Below are positions 8,970 through 18,109 of a stretch of 64,000 nucleotides of DNA, piece after piece. The notes under the pieces are model-generated. The model was given only the letters and a program-made list of their open reading frames with translations. It was not told the DNA's origin and did no database searches. Positions within the stretch are counted from its first letter, which is position 1. Each line of letters begins with the position of its first letter. A program made the translations under genes and the position numbers. This DNA comes from Clostridium rectalis. GTDB taxonomy: Bacteria; Bacillota; Clostridia; Clostridiales; Clostridiaceae. Location of the stretch: the NCBI RefSeq assembly GCF_900626095.1, contig NZ_UYZZ01000005.1, positions 124,001 through 188,000 of the forward strand, in the 5' to 3' direction.

Positions 8970-10142
8970 TTGAATATATTTCTATGTGTTATAATATTAA
9001 TTCTTATATTATTTCTTCTATACATTTTTAAAAATAAATACTTAATTATAACATTTATTTGTTCCTTAATAATATTAAATTTTGTATTTAATCCCTCCAT
9101 ATGCATAAATGGAAGTATTTCCGGGGCTACATTATTTTTTAATAAAGTTTTTCCCGCTCTATTTCCATTTCTTATAATATGCAATATGATGCTATATTTT
9201 AACGGTGTATATATTTACTCTAAAATATTTGGTAAAACATTATGTAGACCTTTAGGAATACCTATTGAATGTAGTTTTGTTATAATTATTAGTATGTTAT
9301 GTGGCTATCCATTAGGTGCTAAATATTCTTGTGATCTTTATGAAAACAAAATTATAGATTATAATACTTGTGAACGACTTTTAAACATTGCATCTAGTGC
9401 TAGTCCACTATTTATAATTGCTACCATAGGTACTTCAATGTTCCAAAGTACATTAATTGGATATATTATTCTTATATCCAACTATTTATCTTGTTTTTTT
9501 ATTAGTCTGATTTTACCCAATAGAAAACACAAATTTTCAATTGTATGTTCAGCTAAAAATATAATACCTGAAAAAATAAATTTTGGTACTGCTTTAAAAA
9601 ACTCCATAGAAAATTCTATTAATACGTGTTTATCTGTTGGTGGTTTTATAACTTTATTTTCCGTAATAAATAATATAATAAAAAATAGTATTTTATTCAA
9701 TACTATTTTAGATAAAATATGTGTCATATTTAAAATCCCCAAAGCATCTGTTGAAGGAACATTTTTAGGCTTAGTAGAAATGACCAATGGATGTAATATT
9801 ATATCTTCCTCAAATATATCTATAGATATTAAAATCATAGTTATAAGCTTTTTATTGTCTTTTAGTGGTCTATGTATAATATGGCAATGTAGCTCGTTTA
9901 TAAACAAACATAACTTTTCATTATTTAGATATATAAAATTTAAATTTATTCAAGGATTAATTTGTTCTTTTATATCCTATATTTTATATAAAGTTTTATT
10001 TAATAAAATTACTACAACTACTATAAGCTATTCTATGATTTCTAATAATATAAATATAAATATTTTATTCTTAATATTATGGCTAGTATTATTAATACCT
10101 ATTATACTATATAATATTTTTTTATCTATTCATTTTTCTTAA
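8970..10142 (+). CDS. ylbJ: Sporulation integral membrane protein YlbJ
   Basis: YlbJ is a polytopic membrane protein, sigma-E dependent and needed for normal spore cortex formation in Bacillus. The 390-residue product is strongly hydrophobic with about eight or more predicted membrane segments. It contains the nucleoside-transporter-gate-like pattern of the family (GATLFFNKVFPALFPFLII, and CGYPLGAKYSCDLYE). The start is TTG at 8970 with AAGGAG upstream. It lies 57 bases after tmcAL, as ylbJ does near ylbM in Bacillus, and its end overlaps the convergent gene at 10122 by 21 bases. Confidence 0.9.
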   Translation: MNIFLCVIILILILFLLYIFKNKYLIITFICSLIILNFVFNPSICINGSISGATLFFNKVFPALFPFLIICNMMLYFNGVYIYSKIFGKTLCRPLGIPIECSFVIIISMLCGYPLGAKYSCDLYENKIIDYNTCERLLNIASSASPLFIIATIGTSMFQSTLIGYIILISNYLSCFFISLILPNRKHKFSIVCSAKNIIPEKINFGTALKNSIENSINTCLSVGGFITLFSVINNIIKNSILFNTILDKICVIFKIPKASVEGTFLGLVEMTNGCNIISSSNISIDIKIIVISFLLSFSGLCIIWQCSSFINKHNFSLFRYIKFKFIQGLICSFISYILYKVLFNKITTTTISYSMISNNININILFLILWLVLLIPIILYNIFLSIHFS

Positions 10143-10649
10143 TTCATTTATATTTTCTTTTATAGTATTGGTAGCGGAATTTACCTCTGAATCAATAGAG
10201 CTTAAATAGCTTTCCATTTCTTTATGTAAATTGGTTAGCATTTCTTGGCTCTTTTCTTTTATTTCTATTTCTAATTGAGATAATATTTCATCTGCATATT
10301 CTCTAGCACCACGTCTAATTAATTTTGCATCTTTTTTAGCTAAAATTAATATTTCTTCTGCTTTATTAGTAGCCTCTTTCGTTATATCATGGCTTTCTAT
10401 TTGCCTTTTAAGTAAGGATAAATTTTCCTTCTTTACTACCTCAGCCTCTTTAACCGCTTCTTCTATTATCCTATCTTTCTCCTCAAAAACCCATTGAGCT
10501 TTTTTAAACTCTGGCGGTAAATAGTTTATTATTTTATCAATAACTTCTAAAACTTCTTTTCTATCTATCATTACTTTCCCTGTCATAGGAACTTTAGAAG
10601 ATGTTTCGATAATATCTTGTAAATATTCCAATAGTTTCATTACATCCAT
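10122..10649 (-). CDS. Coiled-coil ATP synthase b-subunit-like/DivIVA-like protein
   Basis: This 175-residue protein has no catalytic motif that I recognise. An N-terminal part (about 1-55) resembles small PRC/helical starts, with LEYLQDIIETSSKVP and LEVIDKIINYLPPE. Residues 55-175 form a highly charged alpha-helical region rich in E, K and A, typical of coiled coils. Clostridial homologs next to coaD are usually annotated as ATPase or F0 b-like proteins on the strength of this helix alone. A DivIVA-like scaffold role is possible but unproven. It lies 12 bases after coaD and probably shares its transcript. Confidence 0.7.
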   Translation of the reverse strand: MDVMKLLEYLQDIIETSSKVPMTGKVMIDRKEVLEVIDKIINYLPPEFKKAQWVFEEKDRIIEEAVKEAEVVKKENLSLLKRQIESHDITKEATNKAEEILILAKKDAKLIRRGAREYADEILSQLEIEIKEKSQEMLTNLHKEMESYLSSIDSEVNSATNTIKENINELRKMNR

Positions 10650-10661
10650 TGATACATCCTC

Positions 10662-11144
10662 CTATTTATTATGTATTTTATTAGTTACATCAGAGATTAT
10701 ATCATCCGGTATAAGACCCTTTATACACCCTTTGAACATAGCAACCTGTTTTACAGATGAAGAGCTTAAATAAGAATATTCTGCCGCTGTCATCATAAAA
10801 ACTGTCTCTACTTCTGGATTCAATTTTTTATTCATAAGCGACATTTGAAATTCATACTCAAAATCAGATACAGCCCTTAAACCTTTAATTATAACTTTTA
10901 TATTTCTTTCCTTCATAAAATCTACTAAAAGTCCACTAAAGCTCTCAACTTTTACATTGGGAATGTCTCTTGTAACTCTTTTAATTAATTCTACTCTTTC
11001 CTCTATATTAAACAAACCTTTTTTATCAGGATTCATTGAAACTATAACTATAATTTTATCAAATGTCTTTGAAGCCCTTTTTATAATGTCTAAATGTCCA
11101 TTGGTAATTGGATCGAAGCTTCCTGGATAAATTGCTGTAATCAT
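10662..11144 (-). CDS. coaD: Phosphopantetheine adenylyltransferase
   Basis: CoaD adenylates 4'-phosphopantetheine to dephospho-CoA, the fourth step of coenzyme A synthesis. The product is 160 residues, the usual size, with the nucleotidyltransferase motif TNGH at 14-17 ([15 protein letters not shown]) and the later [14 protein letters not shown] loop. The ATG at 11144 is chosen because AAGGAGGA precedes it and [10 protein letters not shown] is the family start. The longer frame from 11189 lies inside rsmD. Its ribosome site is within the last codons of rsmD, so the two are coupled. Confidence 0.97.
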   Translation of the reverse strand: MITAIYPGSFDPITNGHLDIIKRASKTFDKIIVIVSMNPDKKGLFNIEERVELIKRVTRDIPNVKVESFSGLLVDFMKERNIKVIIKGLRAVSDFEYEFQMSLMNKKLNPEVETVFMMTAAEYSYLSSSSVKQVAMFKGCIKGLIPDDIISDVTNKIHNK

Positions 11145-11145
11145 T

Positions 11146-11703
11146 TTAGTCCTCCTTATGTTTATAAAAACATATAGTTGTATTGCCATATTTTCTATCC
11201 TGGGTTAATGTTAATTTTTCTGTCCCTTGAAATATTTTTTCTGAAGAATCAATTTTACTTACTATTATACCATCTTTATTTAACATATTATTTTCTTCTA
11301 TAATTTTTGCAGCTAATGGAATCATATCCTTAAGATATGGGGGATCTAAAAATATAATATCAAATTTTTTACCTTGTTTACCAAACATTTTTAACGCTTC
11401 ATATGAATCCATGTTGTGACATACACACTTGTCTTCAAAATTAAAATTTTTAACATTTTGTTCTAAATATTTAAAGGTAGTTGCTCCTTTATCTATAAGA
11501 TGGCATTCTTTTGCTCCTCTACTTACTGCCTCTAATCCTAAACTTCCTGTGCCCGCAAATACATCTATGGCCACGGAATCATATATATAATTTTGAATAA
11601 TATTAAATATATTTTCTTTTACTCTGTCTAAAGTAGGTCTTGTTCCCATACCTTCTGGCGACAAAAGTTTTCTTCCTCTGGCAAGACCTGCAATTATTCT
11701 CAT
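11146..11703 (-). CDS. rsmD: 16S rRNA (guanine966-N2)-methyltransferase RsmD
   Basis: RsmD methylates G966 of 16S rRNA in the small-subunit P-site region. The product is 185 residues. The N-terminus [13 protein letters not shown] is typical, [13 protein letters not shown] is the SAM-binding motif I, and FLDPPY is the catalytic motif IV. It is directly followed by coaD, the widespread rsmD-coaD pair. Confidence 0.96.
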   Translation of the reverse strand: MRIIAGLARGRKLLSPEGMGTRPTLDRVKENIFNIIQNYIYDSVAIDVFAGTGSLGLEAVSRGAKECHLIDKGATTFKYLEQNVKNFNFEDKCVCHNMDSYEALKMFGKQGKKFDIIFLDPPYLKDMIPLAAKIIEENNMLNKDGIIVSKIDSSEKIFQGTEKLTLTQDRKYGNTTICFYKHKED

Positions 11704-11868
11704 AGATTTTTCCTCCTTTTATAGAACCCTTTTTCAAATAATTCTATAATATTGTAGCATATTTATTTATTTAACACAAAACTATTTTACCATTACTATA
11801 CAAATAAATCTTTTAAATATAAATAATTTTTTAATAAATAAATAAAAAAATAATATTTAAATAAAATA

Positions 11869-13917
11869 CTAATTAAAACATATATATTTAGTAGTATTAT
11901 CTAACTTTTTCATTATGTATTTAATTATTTCTTTATCTTCCACACAATCGCTTTTTAATAATTCATCAGCATCTATACTGCATTGTTTTAATATATTTAT
12001 ATCTTCAATTAGGTCACATAATATCAGTCCTTCTTCCCCATGTTGCCTTACCCCAAAAATTTCACCACTACCTCTTATTTTTAAATCTTGTTCTGCAATA
12101 TAAAATCCATCGTTACTATTTACCATTGTTTTCATTCTTTTTTTAGTTATCTCATTTTTCACCTCTGCAATTAACACGCAATAAGATTTTTCACTTCCTC
12201 TACCAACCCTTCCTCTTAGCTGATGAAGCTGTGCCAGTCCAAATCTTTCAGCATTTTCTATTATTATTAAAGTAGCATTAGGTACATTTATACCAACTTC
12301 GATAACAGTAGTGGATATTAAAACCTTAATATGATTATTTTTGAATTTTTCCATGATTTCATTTTTATCTTTATTATTCATCTTGCCATGTAATATAGCT
12401 ATATTTACATTAGAAAAATACTTGCTTTTTAACTTTTCATATAAATTTTCAACAGAACTCAATTGCAAATCAGTATTTTCTTCTACTAAAGGACAAACAA
12501 TATATACTTGTCTTCCTTCATCTATTTGTTTTAATGCAAAATTATATACTCTATTTTCTTCTTTTTTATTAATATAATAAGTATTAACTTTCTTTCTTCC
12601 TGGTGGAAGTTCATCAATTACAGAAACATTTAAGTCCCCATATAAATATAGTGATAATGTTCTTGGAATAGGAGTAGCTGTCATTACAAGAACATCTACA
12701 TTTTCACCTTTATTAAACAGCTTATTTCTTTGCATAACACCAAATCTGTGTTGCTCATCTGTTATTATAAATCCTAACTTTTTAAATTTAACATTGTCCT
12801 CAATTAATGCATGGGTACCTATTATAATATCAATTTCTCCTTTTTCTAAAGCTATTTTAATTTTTTCTTTTTCTTTTAGAGAAGTACTTCCACTTAATAA
12901 TTTTATATTTAAATCAAAATGCTTTAGTATATTGTACACCTCATTATAATGTTGTTTTGCTAAAATCTCTGTTGGAACCATAAAAGCAGCTTGATAACCA
13001 TTCTTAACAACATTAAATAGTGCTATTATTCCAACTATAGTTTTACCACTACCTACATCTCCTTGTACTAGTCTATTCATAGCTACAGGTTTTTTTTGAT
13101 CAATTAGTATTTCTCTAATGACTTTGTTTTGAGCATTGGTTAGACAATATGGTAGCCTTGACTTTAATTCATTAAGTTCTTTGCTTATATTAAAAGATAT
13201 CCCTTTATTATTTGCCTCTTTATATTTTTTAAGCATTAAAATTTTTAATGAATATGTAAATAGTTCCTGATATTTTAAACGCCTTTTAGCGTTATAAAGC
13301 ATTTCAATGTTTAAAGGATTATGTATATTCCTTATGGCCATATCCAAAGAACAAAATTTGTTTTGTTTAACTATTCTAGTGGGTAAATTTTCTTCTATTT
13401 TAATAGAATTTAAAACTTCGTTGATTAATTTCATTAGAGTTGTAGTTTTTATTTTACCTCTTAATGGGTACACCGGCATAACTTTTTCCTTGGAATTTTC
13501 TGATATAAAATCAGTATTTTTTATAATTTTAGGATTTATAAGCATCCTTTCTCCATTAAAATAATCAATTTTACCCTTTAATGTATATTCATTATTTATT
13601 TTAAAATAGTTTTTAATATAAGGTTGATTAAACCACTTACATTTAAAATAAGTCCCTTTGTTAATAAACTTAACTTGAGAAAGCACCTTTCCTCTTTTAG
13701 TTCTTATATCTTTACCTATATTAACAACTTTTCCCTGAAGAATTACCTCTTGTTTATTTTTAATTTCACCTATTTCATTACATATAGATATTTTTTTATA
13801 ATCTCTAGGGAAATATAATAATAAGTCTAGCAAAGTAAATATACCACACTTATTTAATTCTTCTAATGTTTTAGGACCAACTCCTTTAATAGAGCCTACC
13901 CCACTATACAAATTCAT
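11869..13917 (-). CDS. recG: ATP-dependent DNA helicase RecG
   Basis: RecG drives branch migration of Holliday junctions and remodels stalled forks. The 682-residue product has an N-terminal wedge/OB domain (about 1-190), then helicase motifs: Walker A GDVGSGKT, DEQH (motif II), TATPIPRT (motif III), and the late QLRGRVGRG motif VI. Length and domain order are normal. It lies downstream of the fakA-like gene after a terminator and about 165 bases upstream of rsmD; that gap is AT-rich and shows nothing I can name. Confidence 0.97.
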   Translation of the reverse strand: MNLYSGVGSIKGVGPKTLEELNKCGIFTLLDLLLYFPRDYKKISICNEIGEIKNKQEVILQGKVVNIGKDIRTKRGKVLSQVKFINKGTYFKCKWFNQPYIKNYFKINNEYTLKGKIDYFNGERMLINPKIIKNTDFISENSKEKVMPVYPLRGKIKTTTLMKLINEVLNSIKIEENLPTRIVKQNKFCSLDMAIRNIHNPLNIEMLYNAKRRLKYQELFTYSLKILMLKKYKEANNKGISFNISKELNELKSRLPYCLTNAQNKVIREILIDQKKPVAMNRLVQGDVGSGKTIVGIIALFNVVKNGYQAAFMVPTEILAKQHYNEVYNILKHFDLNIKLLSGSTSLKEKEKIKIALEKGEIDIIIGTHALIEDNVKFKKLGFIITDEQHRFGVMQRNKLFNKGENVDVLVMTATPIPRTLSLYLYGDLNVSVIDELPPGRKKVNTYYINKKEENRVYNFALKQIDEGRQVYIVCPLVEENTDLQLSSVENLYEKLKSKYFSNVNIAILHGKMNNKDKNEIMEKFKNNHIKVLISTTVIEVGINVPNATLIIIENAERFGLAQLHQLRGRVGRGSEKSYCVLIAEVKNEITKKRMKTMVNSNDGFYIAEQDLKIRGSGEIFGVRQHGEEGLILCDLIEDINILKQCSIDADELLKSDCVEDKEIIKYIMKKLDNTTKYICFN

Positions 13918-13952
13918 ATAACCACTCCATAAAAAATCTATTTATATAATAT

Positions 13953-13978
13953 AAAAAAAGCCTTAAGGCTTTTTTTAT
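13953..13978 (-). terminator. Terminator after the fakA-like gene
   Basis: A self-complementary AAAAAAAGCC/GGCTTTTTTT palindrome overlaps the stop codon of the DAK-type gene. It has T runs on both strands. Confidence 0.8.
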
Positions 13979-15618
13979 TCAACAGAAAATATGAAATAAT
14001 ATAACGGCTGTTCACCACTATAACATTGAATATCTAATTCATCATACTGATCTTCTAATTCAGATATAAAATTTTCAACTTCTTTTTCTTCACAATCTTT
14101 TCCATAAAATATTGTGATAAGTTCACTGTCCTCATTTACCATATTGGAAAGTAAAGATTTACAAACATCAAAAACATTTTTGCCAACCTCTGCTATCTTT
14201 CCATCTTTAAGACCCATTATGTCCCCTTCTTTAATTTCCTTACCATCTATTTCAGTTTCTCTTACTGCATATGTAACTGAACCTGTAACTACATTAGTAA
14301 TTGATTCACTCATAAAATTAATATTATCTTCTACTTCTCCATTTGGATTAAAAGACGTAATTGCAGTTATTCCTTGAGGAATTGTTTTTGTGGGTATAAC
14401 ATATAGGTTTTTATCAGACAGCTCAGCAGCTTGGCTTGCCGCCATTATTATATTTTTATTATTAGGTAGAATAAATATGTTTTCTGCATTTATATTTTTA
14501 ACAGCATTTAATATATCCTCCGTACTAGGATTCATAGTTTGACCGCCCTCAATTACATAATCTACTCCTAAATCCTTAAATATGTTTTTTATTCCCTCTC
14601 CTAAAGACACAGAAACAAATCCATATTTTTTAACTTCTTCTTCTCTATCTAAATTTTGTTTTAATTCTTCTTTATTTGAAAACTCATCCTCTAATATGTG
14701 TCTATGTTGTTCTCTCATATTATCTATTTTAACTTTAGAAAGTTGCCCTAATCTAACTGCTTTTGATAAGATAAAACCTGGATCATTAGTATGAATATGC
14801 ACTTTAACTAAATCATCTGAACCAACAACTATCATTGAATCACCAAGTGGTTCTAACTCAAATTTGAATTTTTCAATATCAACATCTCCTGATAAAATGA
14901 AAAATTCAGTACAATATCCAAATTTTATATCTTGTGATCCTATATTTTTAGCAACTGAATTTACAGTAGACTCTCCCACATTGTCACATATTTCAACTGA
15001 TTTAATCCCTCTTTCTAAAACTTCATACATTCCTTGTAATATTATAAGAAGACCTGCACCTCCCGCATCTACAACCTTAGCCTGCTTTAATACCGGTAAC
15101 ATTTCTGGTGTCTTTTGAAGCATATAATCACTATAATTACATATTTCTTCCATCAGTTTTCTAATATCTCTAGCATCACTCTTAACTGCAGCTTCACCAG
15201 CAGACTTGATAATTGTCAAAATAGTACCCTCTGTTGGTCTCATAACAGCTTTATATGCAGCCTTTGCACCTTCTAATATACTATTTGCAAATTCTTTAGA
15301 TTCTACAATTTCTTTATTTTCAAACCCCTTTGATATTCCTCTAAGAATTTGTGATAATATAACACCAGAATTCCCTCTTGCGCCCATTAATGCTCCTTTG
15401 GCAAGACTTTTTGCAATAACTCCTACGCCTTCTCCTTTTAAATTTTTTATTTCTGTAACAGCTGACTTAAATGTCATAGACATATTAGTTCCTGTATCTC
15501 CATCTGGAACTGGAAATACATTTAATGCATTAACATATTCCTTTTGATCTTCTAATCTATTGCTAGCATTAACTACCATATTATAAAATTGCTGCCCATC
15601 TATATTTAAGTATTCCAT
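13975..15618 (-). CDS. fakA: DAK2-domain fatty acid kinase-like protein (YloV/FakA family)
   Basis: FakA is the ATP-binding part of a fatty acid kinase that works with a DegV-type FakB lipid carrier; no fakB lies in this window. The 547-residue product begins with NIDGQQFYNMVVNASNRLE. The DAK2 (DhaL-like) nucleotide domain occupies about 30-200, with metal-binding motif PVPDGDTGTNM and ARGNSGVILSQ. The middle and C-terminal YloV-type domains follow. It is 14 bases downstream of the Asp23 gene, matching yloU-yloV in Bacillus. Confidence 0.92.
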   Translation of the reverse strand: MEYLNIDGQQFYNMVVNASNRLEDQKEYVNALNVFPVPDGDTGTNMSMTFKSAVTEIKNLKGEGVGVIAKSLAKGALMGARGNSGVILSQILRGISKGFENKEIVESKEFANSILEGAKAAYKAVMRPTEGTILTIIKSAGEAAVKSDARDIRKLMEEICNYSDYMLQKTPEMLPVLKQAKVVDAGGAGLLIILQGMYEVLERGIKSVEICDNVGESTVNSVAKNIGSQDIKFGYCTEFFILSGDVDIEKFKFELEPLGDSMIVVGSDDLVKVHIHTNDPGFILSKAVRLGQLSKVKIDNMREQHRHILEDEFSNKEELKQNLDREEEVKKYGFVSVSLGEGIKNIFKDLGVDYVIEGGQTMNPSTEDILNAVKNINAENIFILPNNKNIIMAASQAAELSDKNLYVIPTKTIPQGITAITSFNPNGEVEDNINFMSESITNVVTGSVTYAVRETEIDGKEIKEGDIMGLKDGKIAEVGKNVFDVCKSLLSNMVNEDSELITIFYGKDCEEKEVENFISELEDQYDELDIQCYSGEQPLYYFIFSVE

Positions 15619-15632
15619 CTATAGTTACCTCC

Positions 15633-15983
15633 TTAAACTCTGACACCTTGAACATTTACAGTTATACTTGAAATCTTTAACCCTGTATAATTTTCTACAT
15701 TGTATCTTATCTTTTGAATTATATTACTAGCAATTACTGAAATCTTAGTTCCATATTCAACAATTATATATAATTCTATTGATAACTTATTATCTTTAGA
15801 ATGAATTTTTACTCCCTTACTTAGGTTCTCTCCTTTTATTAGTTCCCAAAAACCATCGGTAGCATTCTTTGATGCCATTCCAACAACTCCATAACATTCC
15901 ATTGTAGATACACCTACAATATTTCCGATCACTTCTTCAGAATAATTAATATATCCATACTCATTAGAAATATTTCCTATCAT
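15633..15983 (-). CDS. Asp23/Gls24 family envelope stress protein (YloU)
   Basis: Asp23/Gls24 proteins are small, abundant envelope-associated proteins linked to cell-wall and alkaline stress in Gram-positives. The product has 116 residues and the family pattern: an early ISEEVIGNIVG-like stretch (here NYSEEVIGNIVGVSTM) and a C-terminal SSITVNVQGV. The ATG at 15983 is chosen because AGGAGGG lies seven bases before it, though the frame is open from 16004. It heads a unit with the fakA-like gene. Confidence 0.92.
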   Translation of the reverse strand: MIGNISNEYGYINYSEEVIGNIVGVSTMECYGVVGMASKNATDGFWELIKGENLSKGVKIHSKDNKLSIELYIIVEYGTKISVIASNIIQKIRYNVENYTGLKISSITVNVQGVRV

Positions 15984-16101
15984 ATAATAACCCTCCTTAT
16001 GCAATAATGCCTTATAACATATTTTATATTATATGAGATATTTATTCAAGGAAATATATAATTTAATATAATAAGATTGCTATACAAAATGCATATAATA
16101 C

Positions 16102-16131
16102 TTGCAAAATTTATATGTTATATGATAAAAT
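16102..16131 (+). promoter_or_regulatory. Possible sigma-A promoter for rpmB
   Basis: TTGCAA at 16102-16107 and TAAAAT at 16126-16131 are spaced by 18 bases. They lie about 59 bases before the rpmB start, in the divergent gap between asp23 and rpmB. Matches to consensus are partial. Confidence 0.4.
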
Positions 16132-16189
16132 GATATAGGTCTGAATTGAGAAGTTTTTACTCTTTTCGGTAGAAAAGGAGGTGTTTTCG

Positions 16190-16381
16190 ATGTCAAGAAG
16201 ATGTGAAATATGTGGAAAAGGCGTTGTAGCTGGTGTTCAATACAGTCACTCACACCGTCAGTCTAAAAGAACTTGGGCTCCAAACTTAAAGAAAGTTAAA
16301 GCAGTAGTTGAAGGAACACCTAAAACTATCCATGCTTGTACAAGATGCTTACGTTCTGGTAAAGTACAACGTGCTATATAA
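16190..16381 (+). CDS. rpmB: 50S ribosomal protein L28
   Basis: L28 is a large-subunit ribosomal protein. The 63-residue product starts MSRRCEICGKGVVAG and has CEIC near the start and CTRC near the end, i.e. the zinc-ribbon form. The ATG at 16190 follows AAAGGAGGTG; the longer frame begins inside that ribosome site. It stands alone on the plus strand, divergent from the Asp23 gene, the same arrangement as rpmB versus yloU/yloV in Bacillus. Confidence 0.96.
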   Translation: MSRRCEICGKGVVAGVQYSHSHRQSKRTWAPNLKKVKAVVEGTPKTIHACTRCLRSGKVQRAI

Positions 16382-16388
16382 GATAGAA

Positions 16389-16418
16389 GATGCAATTGGA
16401 CATCAATTGCATTTTTTA
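16389..16418 (+). terminator. Terminator after rpmB
   Basis: Arms ATGCAATTG and CAATTGCAT are followed by a T6 run, eight bases past the rpmB stop. Confidence 0.85.
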
Positions 16419-16450
16419 TTTCTTATGTAATATTAAAATTACATAATTAA

Positions 16451-16488
16451 AAGGCATGTATGCATAAAATGTATACATGCCTTTTTTC
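16451..16488. terminator. Bidirectional terminator between rpmB and spoVM
   Basis: Arms AAGGCATGTAT and ATACATGCCTT (11 bp) have T6 on the plus strand and TTTT on the minus strand. It can end both rpmB read-through and the spoVM transcript. Confidence 0.75.
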
Positions 16489-16500
16489 TATGTTATAACC

Positions 16501-16569
16501 TTATTTTCTAAATATGAACTTTATTATTGAAGATATGAATTTAGGTAATTTAATTGCAACTATTTTCAT
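16501..16569 (-). CDS. spoVM: Stage V sporulation protein M (22-residue membrane-curvature peptide)
   Basis: In Bacillus SpoVM is a 26-residue amphipathic helix that recognises the curved forespore membrane and anchors SpoIVA there to start coat assembly. The frame here reads MKIVAIKLPKFISSIIKFIFRK. It shares the IKLPKF core and the basic amphipathic tail with Bacillus SpoVM, and Pro9 is present. AAGGAG lies eight bases before the ATG. It is far below normal ORF-calling length. It follows a small membrane protein gene by 18 bases, and its partner spoIVA is in this window at 40430. Confidence 0.88.
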   Translation of the reverse strand: MKIVAIKLPKFISSIIKFIFRK

Positions 16570-16587
16570 TGAATCTCTCCTTAAAAA

Positions 16588-16752
16588 TTATTTGCAATTT
16601 TGCATTAAACACCATCCTAAATAAATAAGGCCTCCTCCAACGGCTATTATCCATCCCCATATAGGGATAATAAAAGTTATTACTATACCAATTCCTATAG
16701 AACCTATAATTATTCCCAGTTTATTCTTAATTTTTTTACACTTTCTTGACAC
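16588..16752 (-). CDS. Small membrane protein of unknown function, upstream of spoVM
   Basis: I do not recognise a named family. The 54-residue product has a basic start (MSRKCKKIKNKLG) and two hydrophobic segments (IIIGSIGIGIVITFIIPIW and IIAVGGGLIYLGW) ending NCK, so it is probably a two-helix membrane hairpin. The GTG at 16752 is preferred because GAAGGGA lies about eight bases before it; an ATG at 16773 has a poor ribosome site. It is 18 bases upstream of spoVM and likely co-transcribed, so a sporulation role is possible. Confidence 0.65.
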   Translation of the reverse strand: MSRKCKKIKNKLGIIIGSIGIGIVITFIIPIWGWIIAVGGGLIYLGWCLMQNCK

Positions 16753-16823
16753 ATTTATTATCCCTTCATCCATTACTTTATATAATATTATATGTAGGGA
16801 ATATAAAATAGTGATTGTTTCTT

Positions 16824-17459
16824 TTAATCCTTGCTTTGAATTATTAATAACAGTCCATCATCAAATTCTATTTTTATTTCATCTTTCTTAAATTCATTGG
16901 ATATACCTATACTATCTCCCAGTTTTAAATCATATTCATGTAAAGGATACTTTGCTCCTTTAATAGTCAATTTTTTTACTTCTTTACCATAACTTAAAAG
17001 TGAAATATATGGAAAATGTCTTGATTTTATTACAGTTGGTTTATTCACAAGTTCAATATTACTATTATTATCTTTTATAGTACATCTTATATTCAATTGC
17101 AAGCACTTGTAAAGTATGCCTACATTACCTATAACATGATCAAGTCTATTACCTGTACACCCTAAAAGCACTATTTCATCTACTCCAAAATTTATAGCCC
17201 TATTCACAGCAATTAGTGTATCGGTATAATCTTTTTCCGGGGGGAATTTTTCCACATTAAAATTTTCCTTATCTAATTTTTTGAATATTTTTTTATCTAT
17301 TGAATCAAAATCTCCTACAACTAGATTAGGGCTTATATTATGTTTTAAAAGCATTTCTATACCTTTATCCGCTGCTATTAATAATTTACAATTTTGCAAT
17401 TCTTCTTTTAATAAATTGTAACTAGGACAATCCCCTCCAGAAATTATTACTGCCTTCAT
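16824..17459 (-). CDS. thiN: Thiamine pyrophosphokinase
   Basis: ThiN transfers pyrophosphate from ATP to thiamine, giving the active cofactor. The 211-residue product has the GDFDSI motif, EKDYTD (PPEKDYTDT) and LGCTGNRLDH, all typical of the catalytic domain. A small C-terminal beta domain binds thiamine. It overlaps rpe by 4 bases and follows rsgA-rpe, as in many Firmicutes. Confidence 0.95.
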   Translation of the reverse strand: MKAVIISGGDCPSYNLLKEELQNCKLLIAADKGIEMLLKHNISPNLVVGDFDSIDKKIFKKLDKENFNVEKFPPEKDYTDTLIAVNRAINFGVDEIVLLGCTGNRLDHVIGNVGILYKCLQLNIRCTIKDNNSNIELVNKPTVIKSRHFPYISLLSYGKEVKKLTIKGAKYPLHEYDLKLGDSIGISNEFKKDEIKIEFDDGLLLIIQSKD

Positions 17460-18109
17460 CTTATTGCCTCTTTTAGATCTTCAATATTTCTTTTAATTTT
17501 TTCTTCCTTAAAAATTGCTGATCCTGCCACTATTAATTCTGCACCACAATTATATAAATGTTTTATATTTGATATATCTACTCCTCCATCCACTTCTATA
17601 ATTAACTCTGGATTATAGTCATCTTTTAAAGCTTTAACCTCCAATATTTTATCTGAGGCATATGATATAAGCCTTTGACCTCCAAACCCTGGATTCACAG
17701 ACATTATAAGTACCATATCTAAATTGGGGATTAAATCCTTAATCAGACTTACAGGGGTTCCTGGATTTAAAGCAATAGCAGCTTTAATATTAAAACTTTT
17801 TATGTAATTAATAGTTCTATCAATATGTTTATCAGATTCATAGTGTACTGTAATAATATCTGCTCCAGCATCGACAAATTCCTTTATATATCTTGAAGGT
17901 TCTTCAATCATTAAATGTACGTCAAAAGGTAATTTAGTAATTGATCTTATACTTTTTATAATAGGTACCCCAAAGGAGATATTAGGCACAAACATTCCAT
18001 CCATAACATCTATATGGATAACATCTGCTCCATGTTGCTCTAATAATTTTATTTCTTCCCCTAATTTTGAAAAATTTGCTGATAATATAGATGGCGCTAA
18101 CTTCATCAT
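17456..18109 (-). CDS. rpe: Ribulose-phosphate 3-epimerase
   Basis: Rpe interconverts ribulose 5-phosphate and xylulose 5-phosphate in the pentose phosphate pathway. The product is 217 residues, a TIM barrel with [39 protein letters not shown] and EVDGGV, which include the metal-binding His and Asp residues. The start overlaps the rsgA stop as ATGATG/TGA, so it is coupled. Confidence 0.97.
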   Translation of the reverse strand: MMKLAPSILSANFSKLGEEIKLLEQHGADVIHIDVMDGMFVPNISFGVPIIKSIRSITKLPFDVHLMIEEPSRYIKEFVDAGADIITVHYESDKHIDRTINYIKSFNIKAAIALNPGTPVSLIKDLIPNLDMVLIMSVNPGFGGQRLISYASDKILEVKALKDDYNPELIIEVDGGVDISNIKHLYNCGAELIVAGSAIFKEEKIKRNIEDLKEAIR

